This document shows, one piece after another, positions 8,172 to 13,880 of a stretch of DNA of 13,880 nt (position 1 is the stretch's first letter; the number at the start of each line of letters is the position of its first letter). The position numbers were made by a program, and so were the translations under genes. Origin of the DNA: Polaribacter sp. GTDB taxonomy: Bacteria; Bacteroidota; Bacteroidia; Flavobacteriales; Flavobacteriaceae. The stretch spans positions 1-13,880 of the forward strand of contig JAQWOW010000062.1 of the NCBI GenBank assembly GCA_029245665.1, read 5' to 3'. The notes below the pieces were generated by a model, which searched no databases, was not told where the DNA came from, and was given only the letters and a program-made list of their open reading frames with translations.

Positions 8172-9035
8172 GTGAAATTAGAATACCATCCTTCAAAGAT
8201 TTCCGTTTTTGAATCTTTCTACGTAGAGCGAAAGAAATCTCCCTATTTTGGGGTGCACTGGCATTATCACGAAGAGTATGAGATTTTATTTACCATTAAA
8301 GGAGAAGGGGTAAGAATTGTGGGTGATCATATGGATCATTTTGAGGATGAAGAACTTGTTTTCTTAGGTCAAGGATTACCTCATTTATTCAAAAATGATG
8401 AGAAAAACTCAGAAAGTCAAGTTGATTATATAGTCGTTAAATTTGGAAGTATTTTGAGTGGAATTAATCTTTTTTCTATTCCAGAACTTTCTAATATTGA
8501 TAGATTTTTAAAATCTACCAATCGCGGTATATTATTTTCAAAAAAAACAATAAAAAAAGTTAAAGAGAAGCTAATTTTGCTCGCTGAAAGTAGAGAAGCA
8601 GAAAAAATTATGCACTTAATTTCAGTTCTTCATATATTGTCAACTGAAGAAAAAATACAGTGTTTAGCGAGCGATGGGTTTTCCTTAAAGCTCAGCAATA
8701 GGGGAGAAGATAGAACTAAAAAAGTAATAGAATATATTTCTGAAAATTACACAAAAGATATTTCATTGGATGAATTGGCTGAGATTTCTCATATGACTAC
8801 TAATTCCTTTTGTAGGTTTTTTAAAAATAGAACAGGTAAAACAGCCTTCGAATTCCTTAGAGAATTTAGAATCAACAAAGCTTGTCAAATGCTAATTAAT
8901 GGTGAAAAAAGTATTGCTCAAATTTGCTACGATAGTGGCTTCAATTCGTTTTCAAGCTTTAATAGAATATTTAAAAAGTTAAAAGACATTTCTGCTAGTG
9001 AATATAAAATAAAATATATGGATATTAATAACTAG
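8172..9035 (+). CDS. AraC-family transcriptional regulator
   Basis: 287 residues with the classical two-part layout. The N-terminal cupin-like sensor domain (about 20-75) includes GVHWHYHEEYEILFTIKG and a LGQGLPHLF segment, as in AraC-type sugar-binding domains. The C-terminal double helix-turn-helix domain spans about 185-280, with ISLDELAEISHMTTNSFCRF, the linking helix FLREFRINKACQML and the second HTH IAQICYDSGFNSFSSFNRIF, ending in SASEYK. The start is GTG at 8172: an in-frame TAA at 8160 closes the frame above and no ATG lies near. It probably senses a released sugar or oligosaccharide and activates the sulfatases and/or the facing catabolic operon. This is inferred from position only. 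The 106-bp gap before it has no promoter I can support. Confidence 0.92.
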   Translation: MKLEYHPSKISVFESFYVERKKSPYFGVHWHYHEEYEILFTIKGEGVRIVGDHMDHFEDEELVFLGQGLPHLFKNDEKNSESQVDYIVVKFGSILSGINLFSIPELSNIDRFLKSTNRGILFSKKTIKKVKEKLILLAESREAEKIMHLISVLHILSTEEKIQCLASDGFSLKLSNRGEDRTKKVIEYISENYTKDISLDELAEISHMTTNSFCRFFKNRTGKTAFEFLREFRINKACQMLINGEKSIAQICYDSGFNSFSSFNRIFKKLKDISASEYKIKYMDINN

Positions 9036-9063
9036 TCAAAGTATTCATTATGCTCTCAATACA

Positions 9064-9099
9064 AAAAAAACCAAAACAAGTACTTGTTTTGGTTTTTTT
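9064..9099. terminator. Bidirectional palindromic terminator
   Basis: A perfect 36-bp palindrome centred at 9081/9082: an A-run, CCAAAACAA, a GTAC centre, TTGTTTTGG and a T-run of seven. It lies between the 3' ends of the convergent regulator and symporter genes. As the arms end in A and T runs, it forms a rho-independent terminator in both directions. Confidence 0.88.
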
Positions 9100-9122
9100 G
9101 TAAAAATTTGTTTTATGAGTTG

Positions 9123-10148
9123 TTAAATAACAGAATTAGAATAGCCTAAAATTATACTAGCAAAAATTAAAACAGCCAATCCGACTAGTAACAAATTAAA
9201 TGGTTTTTTAGCACCATTCCATTCACCAGCTCTGTAGGCCCAAAAATTACTAACAATCAAAGAAAGCCCTAATAACATTGGCCACCCTATAACACCACCT
9301 ATCGGTCCGATTAAAGCGGCACCTTGTCCGTAAACACCCAATGCACCAAACCAAAAAATACTTGCTAGAATAGCCCATCTAAAGGCTTTTTTAGAACCTG
9401 GAACTTTGAAGTTACTCCATGATTTGTTTTTAAATAGTAAAAATATTGCATATCCTGCATTCATTATAAATGCTCCAATTAAAACTACTACCCAAGCCGC
9501 TAAACTTGCATTTCGGTCTAGAGCACCCATTTCTTTTGCTAATGTTGCTATTGGAGCGGCATTTACAAAACCTACATTTAACAAAGCAGACAAAATACCA
9601 CAAGCTACTGCAATTATGATTCCTTTTACAATCTCTGATTTTTCTCCAGATGCTTGAGAAGTTAATTTATCTTTATCAATCCCTGCTTTTGCGGTTATAG
9701 CAACTCCTATAAGGGTGATAGCGAGTCCACTTATTACGTAGGGAAATTGTGGAGTAGAAGTAGCATTTTCCATCTGTAATAATGGAATTAATGCACCTAC
9801 AGAGCCCGCTAAACCCATTACAATTCCCATGGTAAGAGATAAACCGATATAAGGAACACTAACACCGAATAAAATACCTCCAATTCCCCAGAGGAAACCA
9901 AAAAGCATTGCCATAAATACAACATTTTGCATAGAAGCATCTGAAAAGGCACTATGTAAAACAGTTCCTAAATCAGGAACGACCAAAAAGGCCCAAGTCA
10001 TTGGTAAAATAATCATGGCTATCGTTACATGAACTAGCCACCATGACTCCCATTTTAAAGGGGCCATATATTTCATTCCAAGCCCGAATGAACCTTGAAA
10101 AATACTAGCGAAAATTATTAATAAAAAAGGGAAAAACATGGATTCCAT
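9123..10148 (-). CDS. RhaT-like sugar/proton symporter
   Basis: 341-residue integral membrane protein with about ten hydrophobic segments and almost no soluble part, matching the L-rhamnose/H+ symporter (RhaT) family of the drug/metabolite transporter superfamily. The N-terminal segment with SIFQGSFGLGMKYMAPLKWE, the WGIGGILFGVSVPYIGLSL helix pair and the central charged loop (about 155-175, IDKDKL onwards) fit the family in order and in length. It probably imports a monosaccharide across the inner membrane. RhaT itself carries L-rhamnose, but relatives occur in loci for other sugars, so the substrate is open. It is the last gene of a three-gene minus-strand operon, 27 bp behind the aldehyde dehydrogenase gene, and is closed by the palindromic terminator. 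Confidence 0.87.
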   Translation of the reverse strand: MESMFFPFLLIIFASIFQGSFGLGMKYMAPLKWESWWLVHVTIAMIILPMTWAFLVVPDLGTVLHSAFSDASMQNVVFMAMLFGFLWGIGGILFGVSVPYIGLSLTMGIVMGLAGSVGALIPLLQMENATSTPQFPYVISGLAITLIGVAITAKAGIDKDKLTSQASGEKSEIVKGIIIAVACGILSALLNVGFVNAAPIATLAKEMGALDRNASLAAWVVVLIGAFIMNAGYAIFLLFKNKSWSNFKVPGSKKAFRWAILASIFWFGALGVYGQGAALIGPIGGVIGWPMLLGLSLIVSNFWAYRAGEWNGAKKPFNLLLVGLAVLIFASIILGYSNSVI

Positions 10149-10175
10149 AAGTTTAATTTTAGTGAGTTAATTGTT

Positions 10176-11630
10176 TTATAATGCTGTAGAAATTCTTTTT
10201 TTAACTAAGTAATCATCTAAAGCTAAATGAGAACAGTCATGTCCAATACCACTGTTTTTAATTCCCCCATGAGGTAAATAAATAGCGTACTTAACTCCGT
10301 TAATTTGAATTTCACCAAATTCTAAGTCATTTGTAAATCGTTCAATTTTTTGATGATCATTGGTAAAGATATAGGAGGCTAAGCCGTATTCAGTGTCATT
10401 TGCTAATTCTAAAACCTCATCATCAGTATCAAAACTCATAATACCTGCAACTGGACCAAAAGTTTCTTTTCTAAACAATGTCATTTCAGGTGAAATGCCA
10501 GAAATAACTGTTGGCTCTATCCAATTTCCTTTTTCAGGAAACCCTTCTGGTATTTTTCCACCATATTCTAAAATAGCACCTTTATGAACAGCATCTTTTA
10601 CGATATCAAACATCCGATCTCTATCTGTTTTTGAAACCATTGGTCCCATAAACACCTCTGGATTTTCTTTTGTACCAAAACCTAATTTTAATTCTGAAGT
10701 CCGTTTTATAAATGCTTTTAAGAATTTATCGTATATATTTTTATGTACCATTATTCTATTTGCGGCCACACAAATCTGACCAGAATTCCAGAAACTTAAT
10801 ACCACAGCTAATTCTAATGCTTTATCAAAATCGGCATCTTCAAAAATGATAAAAGGTGCATTACCCCCAAGTTCCATTCCTAATTTTTTGATAGAAGTAG
10901 TACTTTCAGCGATTATTTTTTTTCCTGTTTCCGTGGAGCCAATCATAGTCAATACAGCAGGAATTTTACTTGTAGTTAGCGTTGTTGCTACTTCTCTACT
11001 TGGTCCTGCTAAAATATTAACTACACCTGCTGGAAAATCAATATCATGCAAAATTTCGCCAAGCATATAGGTTGATAGAGGTGATAAAGTAGAAGGTTTT
11101 ATAATTAAGGAACAACCAGCTGCTAATGCAGGTCCTAATTTAAAACCTACATTTAGCAATGGAAAATTCCATGCTAAGTATGCTACTGCTACACCTGCAG
11201 GCTTGGATATCATTTTGTGCGTATGGGTGTTCTCGTAATCGGGAATTTGCTCTTCACGCAAATTCTTCATAGCGTTAGGGTACCATTCCAATGCATTAAT
11301 TACAGCTTCAATATCTTCGTAAGCACCTTCGTAATTTTTACCCATTTCATGAACCATAGCCGTTCTTAACTCGTGTTCCTTTTCGAGAACAGCTGTTCTA
11401 AGTTTAGACATCCATTCTGTTCTTTCTCCAAGGGAAAGTTTAGACCAGTATTGAAACCCTTTTCTTGCAGCATTCAAAGCTTTTTCTGCATCTGCTTTTC
11501 CTGCTTTCGCAATTTGAGCAATGGATTCGCCTGTTGCAGGACAGATTACATCTTCTATTTGTCCGCTTTCAGCATCTAAAAGTTCTCCGTTAATATATAA
11601 TTTTTTATATCCGAAATTTTGTGTTTTCAT
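10176..11630 (-). CDS. NAD(P)-dependent aldehyde dehydrogenase (succinate-semialdehyde dehydrogenase-like)
   Basis: 484 residues, the normal length for the family. It oxidises an aldehyde (or the aldehyde form of a sugar) to the acid. Visible catalytic parts are Asn155 in AWNFPL, Lys178 in IIKPS, the GSTETG nucleotide loop (231-236), the general base Glu253 in MELGGNAPF, the nucleophile Cys287 in NSGQICVAANR, and Glu389 in KETFGPV. The wording is closest to succinate-semialdehyde/lactaldehyde-type enzymes. It sits between an enolase-family enzyme and a sugar symporter. Plausible roles are a 3,6-anhydro-galactose dehydrogenase, which belongs to this superfamily, or a lactaldehyde dehydrogenase finishing a deoxysugar pathway. 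The sequence alone does not decide. It lies 42 bp from the upstream gene, so co-transcription is likely. Confidence 0.92.
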   Translation of the reverse strand: MKTQNFGYKKLYINGELLDAESGQIEDVICPATGESIAQIAKAGKADAEKALNAARKGFQYWSKLSLGERTEWMSKLRTAVLEKEHELRTAMVHEMGKNYEGAYEDIEAVINALEWYPNAMKNLREEQIPDYENTHTHKMISKPAGVAVAYLAWNFPLLNVGFKLGPALAAGCSLIIKPSTLSPLSTYMLGEILHDIDFPAGVVNILAGPSREVATTLTTSKIPAVLTMIGSTETGKKIIAESTTSIKKLGMELGGNAPFIIFEDADFDKALELAVVLSFWNSGQICVAANRIMVHKNIYDKFLKAFIKRTSELKLGFGTKENPEVFMGPMVSKTDRDRMFDIVKDAVHKGAILEYGGKIPEGFPEKGNWIEPTVISGISPEMTLFRKETFGPVAGIMSFDTDDEVLELANDTEYGLASYIFTNDHQKIERFTNDLEFGEIQINGVKYAIYLPHGGIKNSGIGHDCSHLALDDYLVKKRISTAL

Positions 11631-11672
11631 TTTAAAATGATTTGTTACAAGATACTGTTTTTTTTATTTTTT

Positions 11673-12800
11673 TTAAATGGCATATTTCATTAAAACTTCT
11701 TCATCTACGTCAATTCCTAATCCAGGTCTGTTGGGTATTTTAATCATCCCATTTTTCATTTCAATTGCAGGAAATGTCAATTCTTCACGAAGTGCATTCT
11801 CAGTCTGATCATATTCTATAAGAAAATCTGGCCGCTTCATTCTGCCCGGCATCGATTCAAGATTGGCAATAAAATGCAATGCTACATGAATTCCTATAGA
11901 TGTACCCCAGGTATGTGGTATCAGTTCCACACCATAAGTACTAGCCAACGCAGCAATCCGTTTCGCTTCTGTTAAACCGCCGCTTGCGCAAATGTCTGGT
12001 TGAATGATATCTACGGAATTATTGCGTAACAATTGATGGAATCCATATCGTAAATACTCACATTCACCACCAGCAATTGGAATGCTTGTTTTGTTTCTTA
12101 ATTCTTTATATTGAGTATAAAATTCTGGAGATAAGGGCTCTTCAAACCATGAAATATTGAGAGGTTCGATTTTTTTTGCAAGTTGTATGGCTTCTCTAAA
12201 ATTATAAGCATGATTCGAATCTACCATGAGCTGAATATCATCTCCAATCAGATCTCGCATGCGCTTTACATTTTTGTAATCTTCTTCAACACCCAATCCA
12301 ATTTTCATTTTTATAGCCTTGAAACCTTGCGATATATATATTTGAGCTTCTTCATCAAATTCTTGAGATGGATTATCATGACTCGTAAAATAAAGTCCGG
12401 TTGCATAAGGTCTTACTTCTGTTCGGTGGGCACCTCCTAGTAATGTAGAAACAGGAAGTCCTAAAATCTTCCCTTTTAAATCCCAAATAGCGATATCAAT
12501 GGCACTCATAGAAGCTACTAAAGTTCCTCTGCGGGCAAAATCCAATGTTTTTCGATACATTTGATTCCAAATCACTTCATTTTCTAGAGGGTCTAAACCT
12601 ATGACTATTGGTTTTAATAATTCTATTCCTGCTTCTAATACATTTGCAGGACCATAGCCCTCACCCCAACCATATTCTCCATTAGATGCTGTTACCTTAA
12701 CCACACAGATGCATCTTTCTGAGTACTCCCATTGGGAAAAGAAAAAGCTTTTAGATAACGTATCTTTAAGTATATAAGTTTCTATTTTATCAATTGTCAT
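11673..12800 (-). CDS. Enolase-superfamily sugar-acid dehydratase/cycloisomerase (mandelate racemase subgroup)
   Basis: 375 residues with an N-terminal capping domain (about 1-125) and a TIM-barrel domain. The barrel carries the complete mandelate-racemase set: the K-x-K pair Lys164/Lys166 in KAIKMKIG, metal ligands Asp194 (MVDSNHAY), Glu220 (WFEEPLSP) and Glu246 (AGGECEY), and the Asp269/His296 dyad (IIQPDI and IPHTWG). Such enzymes take a proton from an aldonate and eliminate water or isomerise. Substrates in the group include L-fuconate, L-rhamnonate, galactonate and 3,6-anhydrogalactonate (cycloisomerases). Next to an aldehyde dehydrogenase it would take that enzyme's acid product. It is the first gene of the three-gene operon. 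A candidate promoter lies about 100 bp upstream, so it may be transcribed separately from the Dabb gene. Exact substrate unknown. Confidence 0.92.
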   Translation of the reverse strand: MTIDKIETYILKDTLSKSFFFSQWEYSERCICVVKVTASNGEYGWGEGYGPANVLEAGIELLKPIVIGLDPLENEVIWNQMYRKTLDFARRGTLVASMSAIDIAIWDLKGKILGLPVSTLLGGAHRTEVRPYATGLYFTSHDNPSQEFDEEAQIYISQGFKAIKMKIGLGVEEDYKNVKRMRDLIGDDIQLMVDSNHAYNFREAIQLAKKIEPLNISWFEEPLSPEFYTQYKELRNKTSIPIAGGECEYLRYGFHQLLRNNSVDIIQPDICASGGLTEAKRIAALASTYGVELIPHTWGTSIGIHVALHFIANLESMPGRMKRPDFLIEYDQTENALREELTFPAIEMKNGMIKIPNRPGLGIDVDEEVLMKYAI

Positions 12801-12897
12801 AATTATATTTTCTTAAACTTTTTTATTTTTCTTGAGTGAAAAATAAAATTAGAGTTAATATAGGTAAGTAGATTGCTCATATTTAACATTACTTAAC

Positions 12898-12925
12898 CAA
12901 ATGTCACCTCTAATTGAGGCGTCAA
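12898..12925 (-). promoter_or_regulatory. Candidate Bacteroidota promoter with a palindrome in its spacer
   Basis: On the minus strand TTG (12925-12923), a 17-bp spacer and GACATTTG (12905-12898) match the Flavobacterium pattern TTG-N17-23-TAnnTTTG with one mismatch. The spacer holds the inverted repeat CCTC-AATTA-GAGG (12919-12907), which could be an operator. It would drive the enolase-family/dehydrogenase/symporter operon with a leader of roughly 90 bases. The call rests on short motifs only. Confidence 0.4.
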
Positions 12926-12934
12926 TTCTCCGTA

Positions 12935-13240
12935 TTAATCGTTGTAATCTACAATTTCTTCCGCTTGCGTTACCGATGAGATATAGGCCACAACCTCATC
13001 GTGAACAGGGTACTTTGTGTACTTCCAAAACGTATCTTTAGTATCGAAAACCGAAATCAAACTCACATCAAAAAAAGAAGCTCCATAATCGCCAATATTA
13101 ATGCCTGTTTCATAGCTTTTAATTTCGGGAATATGAGCTGGTAATTCGTCTAACCGTTTTTTTACTTCCACGGCCAATTCTTGTTTAGACATTCCTTGCG
13201 CGGATTCTTTTAATTTCCACAATACGATATGTTTGTACAT
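12935..13240 (-). CDS. Dabb-family (dimeric alpha/beta barrel) protein
   Basis: 101 residues starting MYKHIVLWKLKES and ending in EEIVDYND. The opening strand HIVLWKL, the middle strand FFDVSLISVFDTKDTF and the YPVHDEVVAYI helix are typical of the Dabb (stress-responsive A/B barrel) family of small ferredoxin-like dimers. A longer in-frame ATG exists at 13282, but it lies inside the terminator hairpin of the preceding gene and adds 14 residues foreign to the family, so the start at 13240 is preferred. Biochemical roles in the family vary and are mostly unknown. Members often accompany sugar-catabolic genes. It lies 134 bp upstream of the enolase-family gene on the same strand. Confidence 0.8.
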   Translation of the reverse strand: MYKHIVLWKLKESAQGMSKQELAVEVKKRLDELPAHIPEIKSYETGINIGDYGASFFDVSLISVFDTKDTFWKYTKYPVHDEVVAYISSVTQAEEIVDYND

Positions 13241-13261
13241 GTTATATTTATTTTTAGTAAA

Positions 13262-13298
13262 AAAGACTTCTATTGTTTTCAAAGCAATAGAAGTCTTT
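13262..13298 (-). terminator. Rho-independent terminator
   Basis: A perfect 14-bp stem (AAAGACTTCTATTG and its complement) with a 9-base loop, followed on the minus strand by a run of six T in all. It stands about 20 bp behind the stop codon of the sorting-domain protein and ends that transcript, so the Dabb gene needs read-through or its own promoter. Confidence 0.85.
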
Positions 13299-13316
13299 AG
13301 ATTATTCTAATGAATA

Positions 13317-13880
13317 TTATTCAATAATTATTTTTTTATTAACAACTGCTCCTTCCTCAGAAGTTAGAGACATGAGGTATATTCCAGCATGTAAACTAGA
13401 AACATCAAGTCTTTCAGAAGGGTAATTTACATGTAACATAGTTTTACCCAAAAGATTGTATACTTTAGCATTTTGCAATTGAACTTGAGTTGAAATCTTT
13501 ATTTCGTTTTTAGCAGGGTTTGGATATATAGAAAAATCGAAAGCTTTTTTATCTTCTATAGACAATGGAGCACAGGTAGTGCACACTATTGAAAAGTTAT
13601 CAATACTTCCGCCTTGGGCACCCCAATTTTTATTAACTCTAAATTTATAATTTTTACTCTCTGTGGCCGTATATGAAATACTTAATTCTTCCCAAGTTAA
13701 CCCTGTTGCTGGTGTAGCCGATTCAGCAACATTTGTCGAATCCACTACTCTAAGCGTGTAGGCATTTTTTTGACCAGCAACATCTGGAAAAACAGAAGCT
13801 TTAAACTCATAGGTTTCTCCTGCGGTTAAAGAATAAATTCTTTCAATATAAGCAAAACCACTAGTTCCTCCTTTTTCCAT
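13317..13880 (-). CDS. Secreted protein with type IX sorting domain, 3' end only
   Basis: The last 187 residues of a larger secreted protein; the frame stays open to the window edge, and the Met at the edge need not be the start. About residues 10-92 look like a beta-sandwich, carbohydrate-binding-type domain: YSLTAGETYEFKASVF, TWEELSISYTATESKNYKFR, ending in GGSIDNFSIVC. A short linker with CTTC follows. The final 75 or so residues are a type A T9SS C-terminal sorting domain: FDFSIYPNPAKNEIKIS, KVYNLLGK, LDVSSLHAGIYLMSL and KKIIIE. The protein is therefore exported by the type IX system to the surface or medium. In this setting it could be a glycan hydrolase with a binding module, but the catalytic part is not visible. 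It has its own terminator. Confidence 0.85.
   Translation of the reverse strand: MEKGGTSGFAYIERIYSLTAGETYEFKASVFPDVAGQKNAYTLRVVDSTNVAESATPATGLTWEELSISYTATESKNYKFRVNKNWGAQGGSIDNFSIVCTTCAPLSIEDKKAFDFSIYPNPAKNEIKISTQVQLQNAKVYNLLGKTMLHVNYPSERLDVSSLHAGIYLMSLTSEEGAVVNKKIIIE

Noticed and set aside
9406..9657. Open frame on the + strand inside the symporter gene.
   Set aside because: It is antisense to a clear membrane protein and has no family signature; the same holds for antisense frames inside the dehydrogenase and enolase-family genes.
2..13880. Insertion sequences, CRISPR arrays, tRNA or rRNA genes, phage genes or a defence system.
   Set aside because: None was seen: no transposase or integrase motifs, no regular spaced repeats, no tRNA-like cloverleaf noticed. 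No systematic structure search could be run.

Overview
The window is AT-rich and reads as a chromosomal piece of a marine member of the Bacteroidota, most likely a Flavobacteriaceae. The signs are a type IX secretion C-terminal sorting domain, gene starts without Shine-Dalgarno sequences, a candidate promoter of the TTG/TAnnTTTG type, and several secreted formylglycine sulfatases next to a sugar-acid catabolic operon. It looks like part of a locus for using a sulfated algal polysaccharide. No SusC/SusD pair and no clearly assignable glycoside hydrolase lies inside the window.

Left half, + strand (2-8065): a 5'-truncated sulfatase of the iduronate-2-sulfatase-like type is followed 7 bp later by a complete sulfatase of a second type. 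Next come a secreted right-handed beta-helix protein, a decayed fragment of a third type of sulfatase (two frameshifts), another complete sulfatase of the second type, a short signal-peptide-only ORF, and a complete iduronate-2-sulfatase-like sulfatase. The two types are therefore arranged as A-B-betahelix-psi-B-A, all on one strand. All intact copies have Sec signal peptides and complete catalytic sets, including the Cys in C-x-P-S-R that becomes formylglycine.

Middle and right: an AraC-family regulator (+) converges on a three-gene minus-strand operon across a strong palindromic bidirectional terminator. In transcription order the operon encodes an enolase-superfamily (mandelate racemase-type) sugar-acid dehydratase or cycloisomerase, an NAD(P)-dependent aldehyde dehydrogenase and a RhaT-like sugar/proton symporter. 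Upstream, on the same strand, are a small Dabb (dimeric alpha/beta barrel) protein and then the 3' end of a secreted protein with a jelly-roll-like domain and a type IX sorting domain. A good hairpin terminator ends that last gene.

Working model (inference): sulfatases strip sulfate from oligosaccharides in the periplasm, the beta-helix protein may cleave or bind the glycan, the symporter imports a released monosaccharide, and the dehydrogenase and enolase-family enzyme oxidise and dehydrate or isomerise it. The set S1_19-like and S1_7-like sulfatases, AraC, RhaT-like transporter, aldehyde dehydrogenase and enolase-family enzyme resembles the carrageenan/3,6-anhydro-D-galactose regulon described in Zobellia. 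An agar (3,6-anhydro-L-galactose), fucose/fuconate or rhamnose/rhamnonate route remains possible.
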